Assembly (NCBI RefSeq): GCF_010093815.1
Contig: NW_022985578.1
Location: forward strand, 4,398 to 55,468
Source of the DNA: Pseudovirgaria hyperparasitica
Lineage: Eukaryota; Ascomycota; Dothideomycetes; Acrospermales; Acrospermaceae
DNA: 51,071 nt
Direction: 5' to 3'
Within the stretch, counting starts at the first letter, position 1; every line of letters starts with the position of its first letter. The translations under genes were made by a program, and so were the position numbers. The notes beneath the pieces are model-generated. The model saw nothing but the letters and a program-made list of their open reading frames with translations, did no database searches and was not told where the DNA came from. Positions 1 through 11,600 of the stretch are shown here, piece by piece.

Positions 1-1329
1 ATAGTTATATACTAGTATAATATTAGTTATTTATTATATACTAGTATTACTTTATAAGATTTATAAGAGCTTAGAGATCTATAGAGATTATTATTATAAG
101 ATTAAGATAGTTCTTTATATTTAGAGTAAGAGACTATTTAAAGTTATTATAGTATTAAATTATATAATCTTCTTTAGCTTCTCTCTAGAGAGACTAAAGA
201 TATTTAAGAAGCTATAATAGTAACTAATTATCTTATTATTAAGTCTTAATGATATAGCTCTAGGTCTAGTTATATTATTTAGCTCTATTACTAAAATATT
301 AAAGAAGAAATTTAGTAAATATATTCTAGTTATAGGTATTCTTAGAGTATTTAATTTAGTATACTATCTAATATTCTAAAGATATTAGATTAGAGTAGTT
401 CTAGATAAATCTAATTTTATTACTATTATTTATAAATAGATAAAAGAATTAGCTATATTAGTAAATCTATATATAGAGACTCTTTTTACTTTTACTATTA
501 AAGTAAGATAGTTTCTTAGATTAGAGTAATTAAGATAGTAGTAGACTAGAATAGACTATTTTAGTTAGTATAGATCTATATAGATATAAATTAATTATTA
601 CTAGAACTAAAGTATATAATATAGCTTTAAGTCTTATAGTATATTCTTAAGCTTTATTAAGTTTATATAGTTATTACTTAAGTTAAGTCTAATATAATAT
701 TATCTCTCTTTATATAGTCTAGTATATATATTATTATAGGGTATAGTTAATATTAGATAGTGCTAATAAATTAACTTATTAATATTAATAGAGTCTAGTC
801 TTATATTAAGATTAGATCTAGTATAGTTTAAACTAGACTAAGATAGAGTATAATAGACTCTATTCTTATATTCTATTATATCTTCTATAATTATATAGAA
901 TATTATATAAGTTATTAGTATAATAGTCTATAAGATATAGTTATTAGTAGAGGTAGTTATAGATAGACTATTCTTCTTATTTAAGTAAAAAGAAGATCTA
1001 CTATAAGAGACAGTACTATAAGTATTATAATAAGTAGTTAGAGCTATTTCTATAAACTACTATTATACTATATAAAGAGAAATTAAAATATAAGAATTAT
1101 AGATATAAGATAGTAGTCTAATAGATTATAGAAGAATTTAGAAATATATTTAAAAGAGTAGTCTACTCTTATAATAAGGTTAATTTCTAAAGAGTAGAAA
1201 TTAAGTATATATAATCTACTTATATAGTAATCTTACTTATTCTAGCTAACTTAGTCTAGGTTCTTCTATTATAGAACTATACTAGACTATAGTAGTCTAG
1301 TTAAGTCTATTCTAGTACTTATTCTAATA
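1..1329 (-). mobile_element. Gypsy element A, copy A1 (partial: gag and 5' LTR)
   Basis: The segment matches 39960-41281 of this window almost base for base apart from transitions, so it is a second copy of the gag-plus-5'-LTR end of Gypsy family A, coding on the minus strand. The pol part would lie left of the window. The better preserved copy shows a Gypsy-type gag on the minus strand; here the same frame is riddled with TAA/TAG stops. By eye I find no CpG at all from 1 to 1590, and positions that are CG in the other copy read TA here, so this copy has been through much heavier C-to-T/G-to-A mutation. Left end truncated by the window. Confidence 0.85.
1089..1329 (-). repeat. 5' LTR of Gypsy copy A1
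   Basis: This is the counterpart of the 240-bp LTR at 41042-41281 and of the split LTR 13913-13940 plus 25354-25571. It starts TATAAGAATT and ends CTAATA on the plus strand, where the less mutated copy ends CCTAACA, giving TGTTAGG as the transposon-sense start. The differences are transitions. Confidence 0.75.
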
Positions 1330-1334
1330 ATTAG

Positions 1335-1530
1335 TCCCTTATATATCTATTTACTTAGCTTCTTCTATAGTTCTTAAATCTACTCTAGATACTACTTTTA
1401 TTAGAAGATCTATTAGACTTAGAGTATCTCTTTCTACTTATCTTAGATCTATAACTATATACTCTATATAAGTTTATAAGAGTTCTATTAGTCTAGAAGA
1501 GATCTATCTATCTATAAGTAGTTATAGAAG
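1335..1530 (-). mobile_element. LINE 3' fragment adjoining Gypsy A1
   Basis: The stretch starting CCCTTATATATCTATTTACT matches about 46108-46300, inside the 3' half of the LINE at 45.5-50.7 kb. Matching landmarks include AGAGTATCTCTTTCTACTTA. It shows that Gypsy A1 sits in or beside a LINE copy. Beyond about 1530 I can no longer follow the similarity. Confidence 0.6.
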
Positions 1531-1805
1531 TACTTTAGAGTAAAGTATTTTAGAAGAGATATTATATAATAAATTATATACTAGGTCTAAAGAACAATTG
1601 TTCCGTAATCTCTAGGAACATTTATCGTAAGCTATGAAGGCCGTAGAAGCAGCTAATATAGGCGCTAACAGAGGCTAATATGGTAATAAGATAGTACTTT
1701 AGCTACTTGAAGTAGGCTTTACCTTACTGTCGGTAGCCTACGATTCCGAATCTGTACAGTCATCGAGAAAAGCTTATGTGCGGTTGGCGCCAAGAGATCG
1801 AGGAA
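1531..1805. other. Boundary between AT-rich block and gene island
   Basis: Up to about 1590 the sequence is TA-rich with no CpG; from about 1605 CpG and CpA reappear (for example GCTATGAAGGCCG) and composition becomes gene-like. No gene was recognised in the boundary itself. The last exon of the bZIP gene begins only about 200 bp inside it. Confidence 0.6.
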
Positions 1806-2400
1806 TCACCGTCTCCCGCACTCCGGTTGTCCAAAGGGGTAGGTGAATGGAAAGCTTTGCCATGCCGGCGCTCCCCGGGCGAAGTGGTCGGTCAGACGTA
1901 GTCCTAGCCTGTGGCATATATTTAGCCACTACATCCATTCAGCAGGAAACATGACAGACCCACAGCACTACTTACCTCGCACTGCCCAATATCCGTGATG
2001 TCGCAGCATACATAGAGTTTTTAGGAGAACTCTGTTGTGATTGCTGTTCTCTTGCTCTGCCCGACTCCACTATACACTGCATAGATATTCCTCCCCAAGG
2101 TAATCCAGATAAGTTTGTACTCGATTGTAGCTCTTGTGATTCAGGGCTCGTGTAGGCGGATCCAGCCCACCGTTGATTTCGCAAACTCTTTTCACTTTCC
2201 TCTCGCTGCACCTTTTGTTTCTCTCCTACAATCTAATTTAGTTAAATATACGACTTCTTCGTTGTGGCAAACTCACTGAATCGCCTTTGTGCTAGTTTGT
2301 TCTGGATCTTGCGGCGTTCCTGTGGGTCTCTGACATCATTCCATCTCTCAGCTTCTACGATTGTTCTATTTTGACATGTAGTAGCTTTTCGATCCGACAT
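1806..2400 (-). CDS. Small fungal bZIP-type transcription factor (three exons)
   Basis: I join complement(1806..1908, 1976..2225, 2277..2400), 158 codons. Exon 1 starts at ATG 2400 and encodes DPQERRKIQNKLAQRRF, continued by R and EKQ in exon 2: the basic region of fungal bZIP proteins (N-x2-A-Q-x2-F-R), which contacts DNA in the nucleus. Intron 1 (2226-2276) starts GTGAGT and ends TTGTAG with TTAACTAA before it. Exon 2 carries ENQ/AGSAY-like and GLPWGG motifs that I recall from short fungal proteins of this kind; no clear leucine zipper follows, which is common in that group. The apparent stop at 1972-1974 lies inside a GTAAGT donor, so I propose intron 2 (1909-1975). An alternative acceptor at 1929-1930 would end the protein after a few residues. 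Target genes unknown. Exons 1-2 are well supported; exon 3 is tentative. Confidence 0.75.
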
Positions 2401-3900
2401 CGAATTAGAATAGTCCTTATCCAGTATGTGATCTGTGAATGATGGTGTAATTAAATGATGACTTGGATGGCAATACTCGGATGAAGGGATTGTAACATGG
2501 ACGTGGAGATCGAATAGTCGAAATGCTTTGAGTCTATTTCAACACAGAGATGTGAGACCGAGAATTGCTGCGTACTGAAAATACCGTGCGTCAGTGTTTT
2601 GATTTGCACACAATCGAACGATCTATTGGTGATAATGTATGATTTGCTAAGTATGAATCAATCGGTAGATGCTGTTTGGAGGTGGCGACTATACACTGAA
2701 GCGTATGGAAGCATATACATAACCGAATGGAAAATAAAGACTAAGACCAATCAAGAGAAAGGTCTGGTAGTTGAATACTATTGGGTCAGGATCCAAGCCA
2801 CTCGAATAGTTCTCATAAAGATAATAATATAATGTCAGTTTAGGCATCTACATCACTTAGTACCTCAAACGTGGGAACTCACAAGAATCCCCAGTATAAA
2901 TATATATCGTGGTCGTTTCTGGTATGTGCCATGTCGGCCAGACCGTTTAACCAGCCGTCATATGGCCCTTACAGCGCCGCGTGTATGCTGAACCAAAGCA
3001 CAGACAGGTCCTCATGAACGCCTTGCAGCATAACCGATCGTTTGTGACAGTGAACAGGGTATAGCAGTCCTGGCCATTGGCTAGAGACTTGCGATGACAG
3101 AGGCCCAACCAGCTGAAGTCGAAAATGAACCGCAGCCTTGTGCATACTACAGCACTACCATGGTCTAATTGATGGTTCAACGTCATTCATGTCAATCAGC
3201 CGAAGGATTCGCGTAATACGTACCAGCCCCAGCCAACTATGCACCGTGGAGAAGATTTGGGTCAGATGAGAAACGGATGGCGTGCTCAGCGGAAGCATCC
3301 GCCTCAGGCTTTCTAGGCGAGGGCGTACTTAGTCGATCACGTCCGCTCGGCGAGAGAACATAACAGTGTAACCACTGCACGTCTGCTCTAGAACGACCGG
3401 GAGAATTTATCGACGAATCGCCTGAGACGGATCTCTGGGTGATATCTTAAAGGCAGCTTGGAGTCGAGCATGTAGATCAGGGGCTATGTCTGCTTCTACA
3501 TTGGCAGTTGCAGCGAAGTTTGTATAGTGCTGAAGATCTCACCGCTAGATTAAAGGACGAAGGCGACATTAGGACTTAAAGACTCAAGAGAAATTGACGA
3601 ACATGTCGAGTTCGCGTAGGTGGACGATCGGTGAGCTCGAGTGGACATGATAGAAGAAGCCGCGAGCAGTTGCGGTCAAAGTTGAAGCAAAGTTCGGCAT
3701 GTCCGCCAGCGAGATCGCGCTCTTCCTTGTTTGGGCAACAAGCCTTTGCGACTAATTATCTACTAATCTGCTAAGCCTCAACCCATCCATTGGCTACCTA
3801 CCTTATATCTCTATCACCGTTCTCATTCTCATTCTTGGTCCTTTAATTCCTAGGTCCTGTCTTATATGACCTCGACCTCCACTGTCGATGCATCTACGCT
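2401..3900. other. Intergenic region without recognised genes
   Basis: This GC-balanced sequence is the upstream side of the bZIP gene. Short open frames at 2599-2832 (plus) and 2947-3186 (minus) have no recognisable motif, no plausible splice continuation and unremarkable codon use. I saw no tRNA B-box (GGTTCRANNCC type) on either strand. Confidence 0.5.
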
Positions 3901-4080
3901 TCACTTTCCACTTGATGTCCTTTCGTCTTGTACGACTTGCAATATCTCTCTAGCCTTGTCTTGGTCCCGAACGACTGACATGGCCTCAACCACGTCAATG
4001 CTCTCCATCTGAAATCTAGCTGTGGATTGAATCGCGTTATTTTTTATACCCTTTAGACCATCTGAAGAAGCGAAGCTCAT
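3901..4080 (-). CDS. Possible 59-codon small protein or exon, unknown function
   Basis: An open frame from ATG 4080 to TGA 3901 encodes a hydrophilic, helix-like segment with MESIDVVEAMSVVRDQDKAR, with codon usage resembling the neighbouring genes. The frame stays open upstream of the ATG for about a dozen codons and includes TCLFCGMSF, a CxxC pair, so this could be the last exon of a longer gene whose other exons I cannot define. It is divergent from TRM112 and 465 bp away. I recognise no family. It may be chance. Confidence 0.2.
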   Translation of the reverse strand: MSFASSDGLKGIKNNAIQSTARFQMESIDVVEAMSVVRDQDKAREILQVVQDERTSSGK

Positions 4081-4544
4081 GCCGCAGAATAGACAGGTTG
4101 TCTTTTCCTCAAATCAATTAGCTACCTATTATGCTCTTTGTTGGAATGCATCTACGCAGGGCATCTCCGGCAGTTACTGAATTATCATTTCGAATAGGAA
4201 CCGGGATTTTGATATCACAGCTAGGACTGAGATGTATTCAGATATTAGAATAACGAATAAAAAATGCAACTGTCGCTGTTAGGAGAGCACTGTTGGATTG
4301 CTGAAAACATGCGTGACGTTGCTGCCTAGGGAAGCGGCTCTAGTGGCTGGTGCCAACCCCCGCGAGCTGCTGAAATTATTTCTTCAGACATGACATACAC
4401 ACCACTATCGAATTCTCAACGTTGTTTCGCATCAAGTTTGCTTCTTGTGTGGACGCAACCAGCAGAATCCTGTCCCAATCTCTGCTGTTACCCTCATTCC
4501 CAGTAAGATCTCTTCTCTGCGTCTACTGCTGATCGGTGCCCGTC
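4081..4544 (+). promoter_or_regulatory. Upstream region of TRM112
   Basis: This non-coding stretch precedes the TRM112 start codon. It contains pyrimidine-rich patches near 4470-4525 such as CCCAATCTCTGCTG and CTCTTCTCTGCG, as is common just upstream of fungal start codons. No specific factor site was identified. Assignment as promoter and 5' UTR rests on position. Confidence 0.35.
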
Positions 4545-5056
4545 ATGAAAATCCTCACCCTCAATTTCCTCATGTGCGCCCGCAAAGCATGCAAGTCCAG
4601 CAGCGATGCCTTTCCACTACACCCACGCGACGTAGAGCTCGAAATCGTCGAGACCGACATCAACCCGCTATTCATCCGCAATATCTTGCCGCGAGTGGAG
4701 TGGGCCGCTCTGAGAGCCATGTGCAACGAGGTACGCACTTTCTTCGAAAGCAACCCTTTCGCATCGTATCATCACACGTGACTGCAATACGCAGCAAGAC
4801 TCAAACTAATTGCACCATGCAGCTTGGTCTTCCCCAACTCTCCGAAACTCAGCCATCGTGTACCGACCTATTCAGCACCGAAAATCTCGACCCTGATGCG
4901 ACTGACAGCGAACCCACACAAACTCTCAGGGATCTGCATAATCTACTCGTACAAACGTGCATCATGGAGGGCAAACTCGTTTGTGGAAACTGCGGGCACG
5001 AATACGCTATCAAAGAGGGTATTGCAAATTTTCTGTTGCCAAGTCATATGGTGTGA
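4545..5056 (+). CDS. TRM112: Trm112, activator subunit of tRNA/rRNA/eRF1 methyltransferases
   Basis: Join(4545..4730, 4823..5056), 139 residues; the yeast protein is 135. Trm112 is a small zinc-binding partner that stabilises and activates methyltransferases acting on tRNA (Trm9, Trm11), 18S rRNA (Bud23) and release factor eRF1 (Mtq2). The start MKILTLNFLMC and the end CGNCGHEYAIKEG plus NFLLPSHMV match the family. The zinc ligands are visible as C11, C16, C116 and C119. The region between is the helical insert, with VEW and LRDLHNLLVQT. The intron (4731-4822, 92 nt) starts GTACGC, ends ATGCAG and has CTAAT before the acceptor; it falls between codons. I chose ATG 4545 because residue 1 then aligns with the family N-terminus. 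The gene is intact and shows no RIP. It converges on the RhoGAP gene. Confidence 0.95.
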
Positions 5057-6344
5057 GGGTCAGTACGCATAACGCGTGGCGTCGATGCACAACGTTCTGG
5101 ACCATCGAGGCACAATATTCATGGAGTGCTGGGATACAGCGGGAGCCGAGTCTGCGTGCAGCGCCATAGGAAAGACGATGTGCTCGCTGATAAAACAGTT
5201 GGACGGGACGTACCAAAGACGAGTAAGCAGTTGCAGTTGTTGCCTTGCGCCTTTCCCGACGTGCTTGATATGGATACCGGCTGCGGTTCAGCCAATCGTG
5301 CTATCCAGAACTCTTCCTGCGAACAACAGATTGCGGTGGTAGAGCGGGTCCTGACACCGAGCCGCACTGCCCAGATTAGCGTGAGGCTGAGGTAACCCGG
5401 AGAACGAGCATCTCAAAACGCCCTTTTAGACAGGGCCGCAACAAGCTCAACATGAAAAGGCACAACATGCATCGAGGAAGGGATTACATTGGGTCGCAGG
5501 ACATCCGCCATATCAGATACACAGACTCCACGCGACATAGAAATCCAATTATGGCATGACGCTCAAACAGAGATTACATACATGCCCTCAGGAATAAAAA
5601 TTTAAAACAAAATAGGCCATGGATATATTGCTCTTGCATTAATTGCTGTGAAATCGTTGATAACCCGGCTGAGTGTATGTAGTATGCGTTACAGTGGGAA
5701 ATATTCGCGTTATCGTCTAAACCAAAACAGGGGTCTTGAAAAGTTAAGGGACATGCACGACTCGTGAAGACAGCAAAGGGGTCAACTGTTACTGAAGGAC
5801 AGTCCGAGTCCGAGTGACTCGAGGTGCTGAAGATAGAATCGCCGATCAGCGAGCTGCGTGAAAATTCATACTTCAGGTCTTGCGTCGGGCCGCGAGTGAG
5901 TCATACATGCCTGAGCAGTGCACATACTGCGAAGCTTCACGAAAGAGCATTGCAGCGTGCACTCGTATTTCCCATGTGGCCTCGTTTGTTGAAACCCGGT
6001 AGCAAGCACGTCGAACGCCTATAATGTGATGATAAGAATCTACGTGCTGTGTTTCAGTGTGACGGTGGCGTGGGCGCTGTGTTAAGTCGGTGAGAGTGAC
6101 TGCAGATTGCAATCGTAAATTCGTAGGCGCTCAAAAATGCGAACGAGTTGTTACAACAGAGGCCGTTGTCGCGCCGACCGGGTGCAGGTGCTTTTTGTGT
6201 TGGTCGTTTTAAGTGATGCTGCCTTGTACGGCGTGTTAGCTCGGGAGGCGATGGCGGAGCTCACAATGAAGACCGCAACCATGCATGTGGATTGACCCAC
6301 AGATGAGTAAGACCTGGCCGTAGCTGCCATTCCTGTCTCCCTTT
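5057..6344. other. Convergent intergenic spacer TRM112 / RhoGAP
   Basis: About 1.3 kb lie between the two convergent stop codons and should hold both 3' UTRs. Short open frames on both strands (such as 5126-5395 and 5873-6112) overlap each other, lack conserved motifs and look like chance. An AT-rich patch at 5596-5620 (AATAAAAATTTAAAAC) could be a polyadenylation region. Confidence 0.4.
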
Positions 6345-9300
6345 TCAACTGCCCATGTCACGTAGCCCTTTCGGGTTAGGGTATCCTTGCTCCTCACGTA
6401 ATTCTGGCGTCATGCTTGTCCTGTTTGCTACCCGGCCAAAGGCCATGCTCTGCATCCCCTGCATCCCTCCCATACTAAGGAGCATATTGCTTTCTCTCCG
6501 TCGCGATTTTGCATCCTTGGCGTTGGCCGATGCCGACTGCACAGCCTCATTTAAACTGACAGAGTCACTATCGTGGCTCTGGTATATCGTAGTGTCGTAT
6601 GATTGTTGCAGCGGAATGAATCCTGTATCGTATCCGGTGCCCGGATCCTTGTTGATACCTTGGGGTGGGAGAGTCATGTCGTGGTTGAAGGTATGCTGGT
6701 TGTAAGCAGGTGTGGGTAAGTTTGAGAACATCTGGTGCCGTGGCGAACGAATGGCGTCGGAATCCTCTGGAGGCGCGGTAACGGTGATTTCTCGAGGTTG
6801 ACGCGCCATCTCGTCGGGTTGTGGGACATGCCCAAAGATGTCAGAGTACTCAGTTAGCAACAGAGATATTAGGGGCGCAGGAATGTTCAGTGTTGGCGCG
6901 AAAACAATACCGACTGTGTTTCTGTTAGTGGGCAAGTTTTGATTATGCATCGTCAGTGGAGGACCTACCGTTCCTGATTGTCATCTTGTTGACATCGGAA
7001 TTGGTGACAATGTCTATAAGGAAAGAGGATAAAGCCTGTAGCAGCTCGCGATTGACGGAAGGTAGCTTATGTACCAGCTCATTCAGTACCCAGACCCTAT
7101 CTTCCCGAGCTGTAGATGGTTCGAGAACCCTGAGGAAGGCTAGGTGAAGGTCGCGTGTCAGTATTGAGGCTGGTAATTCGCGCAAGTAGAGCTTGAGGAG
7201 AGATGCGACGGCGTGCATGTCATGCAGTTGCCCATCGAGAAGTCTCACATCCCCCTCGTTGTTGAAACGTTCGCGCAATGCTTTGATCGTAATGTTAGAC
7301 CCACTCAACCTGAAGATACCTTCCTCGTGCTCTGCGCCCTTAGCTTGAAGGTATTCTAAGCATCGGTAGACCACAGCTGGCAACTGAGTGTCTATACCAA
7401 TTGGTGCCGAATGCTTTACAGCTTCTGCCAACGGCAATCCAAATATGACTCTGTTCGGCGGCGGAGCCATAAGAGGTTCAGACGGAATATGGTCTCCCAC
7501 AATGTCCGGTGTGATCTTGCCACCGAATCCGAATATGCTTCGTTTCTTGATTTTGACTGAAGTCGGTTCGAGAGATTTATTGCCCCATATACCAGTGTCA
7601 TGAATAACAGTGCCGTTTGTCGGTCCCGATATAGCGGGATGATTTTGCCGTCCACTGTCAAAACTACGATGGGTCGGTGAAGGCATAACGTGATGCTGAC
7701 GCAACGTAGGGCCTTTTTGCGGAGCGTCTCTTTGAACTGCCTCTTCATACTTCATGGCCTGTAGATTATCATCTCTGTCGAACTTGTCGGTAGGAGAGTT
7801 CTCCTTTCGCTGAGAACGAAGCTCATTTTTGTTTGAGTGGATGGCTTTCTTGTCACTTGGGGATATCACTCCATCATCTGTGCATTCAACATACTGGAGC
7901 AAGGCATCGACCCACTGGTCACGCTCTCCATCACTTTCAGCGCAGAGAACATGTCGGACAAGGCTGGTTGAGTCTTTCCTTTTCGGCTCACGGATGAGGA
8001 AGGCGTGCCGAAACTGATTGTCACTATCGTCCTGAGAAGATGTTTGCTGCTGTTGTGACTGTTTGCCAATCTGAGCACTTTGTAATCTGATAGTCCCAAG
8101 GTGAGCACCGCCGTCAGACTCGTAATAGCGAAGTTCGGGTCCTTCTAGCACAAAATATCTGGCTTTCCAGCCTCCGAAGTTTTTTCCGCGCTTTGTCAAA
8201 TATCCATACATTCGGGATTTACCCTTGCTTGAAATGCCGCCGGCTGACGACGGTGCCTCGATCGGTGATAACGTTTCGTCTACCTCACATCCAATCACGT
8301 CCGAAGAAAAGAATTCGCACACGACCATAGCTGCAATTTCATCGATCGGGGTGTCTAGAAGCTCATCGAAGTATTTCGTCAAAGCAGTTCTGCGAGCATC
8401 AATCTTCGCAGGTGCATGACCATTGAAGAGACTTCGATCGGGTAGCGAAGCAGTGTACTCAGGACAAAGCATTTGTAGCTGCTGGTGGAGGTTTGGAAGT
8501 GCTCCAATAGTCTTCTCATTACGCCAAAGTTGTCTGTTGTCTGACCTTGCATACAGGGCCAACGTAAAGACATCTTCATCCAGAGATTTCGTTGCCAGCA
8601 TACTATGCCTAGATGGACGTAGGCGTGAGGATGAAACCTTGACCTGAATAAGTGGAAGGCAGTTTGGGGGTAGTAAAATTCCTGGATACTGGTCACACAT
8701 TAGCGATCGGTCGATGATCTGAGGACTCGAAGGCTCCGACAAGCCATGAGAACTCTTCTCTTCAGCCGTCAAGTCAGGTGGTTTTAAGTGTAGGTCAGTG
8801 TTGATCGTCGGCTGAATTTGAGCTTTTCCATAATTCACTGCACGTGCAAGATGTGGCGACGCAAAGGATAGAGGAGTGTTTGGTGGAAGGGGAAGTGGCT
8901 GCCTCGGAGCTCGGGGGGACAATGGCAAGCCGTTGGCTCTCGGTGACATAGGAGGGGACACCATGGCTTGATGAGGTAGTCTAGGGGCGGGTGATCCTAT
9001 AGGTCGGTCGCTCGGGCGAGGGCTTACGGGAAGTCCAGGACTCAATATAGGTGGAGAAATTACGTTTCCTCGTTTCGCGGACTTTTCCGAGCCGACTGGA
9101 CTGAGTATGGCATTCAGGGAGGCTGGTGCGGATGGAAGCTGTCTAGGGGATTTTGGAAGATACAATATTGGAGAAGTATGAGTTACCCCTTGGCCACTTT
9201 TTGGTTCTGGGGCAGCGGATTGGGGTGTGTTTTTACTTTTGCTTTTACTCTTTCTCTTTGATCGACTGCGAGCTTCATCCTCTTGACTCGCTAGAGCTTC

Positions 9301-10887
9301 GCGCACTCGATCGTCATCTTCCCTCGTTTTCCGCCGTCCTCTGTCGGGTTGAGGAATCTCGGTTACTCCGAGAATGTCATCGTAGTCCGTGTCTGACTCC
9401 TCGCTTTGATTGGCTTGGTGTAGAGAAGCACTGACGCGCTTACTACTCGACAGGTCGAGCGGCGCTGGGGGAGCCTTCCGCAGAGGAGGCACAAAGTATT
9501 CGAAACCATTTGCACCGATGATTGGAGTTGCTTGCGTGATTGAGACAGCAGGTGCTCCTAGTTTTACTTGTGCATATGACGATACGTCTAGGTCAGAGCT
9601 TTGGGTGATGTTCGCTGGATGCGTCTGGTCATGGTCATGGGCTGGAGCCGACGACCGCGTGTTTGGGCTTGTGGCGTTTTGTAACGATGATGGCACATGT
9701 GTTGCAGCCCTTAGAGCGCGAAAGTCGAGAGCAGAGGTATCTGCACTCAGCGCGCGCTTCGTTGAGCCTGCTTCTGAAACAGAGCTGCTTGGTTGGATTG
9801 GCGATTGTTCTAAGGGGGACCCTTGCTGCAACTGCGTGGGTACGGCTTCCGAACCTTTACGAAACTCCAAAGCACTACTAGCCCTTCCATCTTCCAAGGC
9901 ACTGGTACTACTTGAGAAGCCGTCGTGGACCTCTATGCCATCTGCGGGGAATTGGCTTAGGTCCCTCTGCGAAGCTTGCTCAGTCTTTTGAACTGTTCCT
10001 GGAAGCGGCGGCATTTGACTTAATTGCTCTTTCAACTTCTTTCGATACCTCTCTTTATCCTTCAATGCCCTTTCAAGATCTTTATTCAGACCCAGGATCA
10101 TGGCTCGTTGTTTTTCAACTAGCCGCCAGAGTTGAGCATTATGCACAGAGGCGCTTTGCTTCTCTTTCCAGAGATTCTTCACCGCTGCTTCTGCTGACCC
10201 AGTCGAGATCAACAAAGTCGCCATATCAGGAGGGTTTGGAGACACGCTCTCGTGAGAGAACTGGTAAGAGTGAGATGGAATGGGCCGATTGAACTGTTGA
10301 GAAGTATTAGAGGATATGGATGACACTGCTGAGTCGATCGAGTCATTGCGAGGAGGTGTCGGTCGTGTTTCGGTGTGTTGTGGTCTCGATTGAGACTGCA
10401 TGGTAATGGGAGATGAAGGAGGTGTTATACCGACAGGAAACGCTACTGACGCTGAGACGTTGCGAAGCCGTACGTGTGTGCCAGGTTTGCTAGACTGGGG
10501 CAGCCCTTTCTCGATGAAGGCCTGTGTAGGGGTGCTCGATCCGTTCGTAGAGTGAGTAGCTTCCTCCGAGGCCAGGCGAGCTTCAAGCTTCTCTCGGGGC
10601 GAGCACGGTTCTTCGTGGTGCGTATGGTGCGGCCGACCGTTGACAGAGAAGGGCGAAGGGCCCGACCGCTGGAGGGGACTGGGGACGTGTCTCACTCGGC
10701 CAGCGAGATGATCACTTGTTCGCAGAGGAGAGGCGTGGGAGGTGGAGAGGGAAGAGGACTCGCGGAGAGCTCGGTAGTTGTCAGCGAGAGAAGAGGAAGA
10801 AGTGGGTTTAGCGATGGTGGAATGTGCTGTGGAAGTAATAGTAGCATCCTCATGATAGCCGGCAGCCCGACCCTGGCTCTGGTACAT
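6345..10887 (-). CDS. BEM3: PX-PH-RhoGAP protein, Bem3-type Cdc42/Rho GTPase-activating protein
   Basis: Join complement(6345..6913, 6969..10887), 1495 residues from ATG 10887. RhoGAPs of this type speed GTP hydrolysis by Cdc42/Rho at polarised growth sites. Order seen: Ser/Pro-rich N-terminus; coiled coil about 230-290 (LWRLVEKQRAMILGLNKDLE); proline-rich middle; PX domain about 735-860 for phosphoinositides; PH domain about 890-1000 (MYGYLTKRG, GGWKARYFVL); RhoGAP about 1145-1335 with the arginine finger in GIFRLSGSN (R1193) and NKMTIRN/VGIVFAPTL across the splice. The 55-nt intron (6914-6968) is GTAGGT...CACTAAC...ACAG and restores the conserved RNVGIVF motif. A longer frame opens at ATG 11133, but the extra 82 residues are mostly Thr/Ile from a GGT repeat, so 10887 is preferred. 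The C-terminal tail after the GAP domain is low-complexity. Intact, no RIP. Confidence 0.93.
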
Positions 10888-11600
10888 GCCGCCGACCCTG
10901 TCGCGACTTCGAGGATGTAGCGCCGGGGTAGCGGGTGTTGGAACTTGCGACAGTGCTGGTAGATGACAGTGACTGCAAGAATTAGCTAGCTGGATTGCGC
11001 AGAAATGTAAAGCCTGGATTGGCGTGTGCGTGTTGATTGGTAAATTTGCAGGTGGAAGAAGTATACAGACTGTGGTGGTGGTAATGGTGGTGGTAATGGT
11101 GGTGGTAATGGTGGTGGTAGTACCTATGTTCAATGAATCAATCCATTAGCTGCTCGTACAGCGATGAAAGCAGCTAAAGCACCCGGTATGCTATTAAAGC
11201 CTAATCGTTCAATAGATTAAAGGATTACTAGTACCTACCATAGTACCAACCATGAGGCTCATTGAATCCTCCGCATATCATACACATATACATACATACA
11301 CCTACCTATGTAGTCACTTGTTCTGCCATGCCCATAATTCGTGCATCGTGGGTGTGACCGCCCGCGGCTCTTGAGCCTGTACTAACTGGTATGGGACGAG
11401 GGATAGGCTAGACGGGAGAGTGGGAAGGACAGGGTCATTTGCATTTCTCAAGGATAAGTGGTTAGTGAGCTAGAACACAAGCCCCTATTTGCCTTCTGGC
11501 TTGACGCCGTGAAAATGCTTAATTACCACTACGTTCATTCATGGGCTCTTTTCTATAAGTGCGCATCTCTACTCGTCTAAGCCCCTATAGAACGGGGGTT
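10888..11600 (-). promoter_or_regulatory. 5' UTR and upstream region of the RhoGAP gene
   Basis: It holds the GGT-rich microsatellite, CATA/TACA repeats near 11279-11308 and no convincing gene. Gene-like composition gives way at about 11.6-11.65 kb to the TA-rich block. Regulatory role is inferred from position only. Confidence 0.4.
11072..11119. repeat. Microsatellite, 12-bp unit GGTGGTGGTAAT
   Basis: About four imperfect copies of a 12-bp unit. Read on the RhoGAP strand it gives a Thr/Ile stretch in the extended frame upstream of the preferred start codon. Confidence 0.9.

Noticed and set aside
1972-1974. TAA as stop codon of the bZIP gene
   Set aside because: It is part of GTAAGT, a consensus donor; the frame most likely continues after an intron, though read-through to this stop cannot be fully excluded.
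2599-3186. Open frames at 2599-2832 (+) and 2947-3186 (-)
   Set aside because: No motif, no splice partners, composition not clearly coding.
5076-5342. Frame with ECWDTAGAES, recalling the G3 motif of small GTPases
   Set aside because: No P-loop, no NKxD, overlapping frames on both strands, and it lies in the 3' flank of TRM112; the match is chance.
9410-10920. Open frames of up to 193 codons on the plus strand across the RhoGAP gene
   Set aside because: They mirror the Ser/Pro-rich coding strand and have no motif of their own.
10888-11133. Longer N-terminus of the RhoGAP from ATG 11133
   Set aside because: The extra 82 residues are mostly Thr/Ile from a microsatellite and non-conserved sequence; MYQSQGR at 10887 is more credible.
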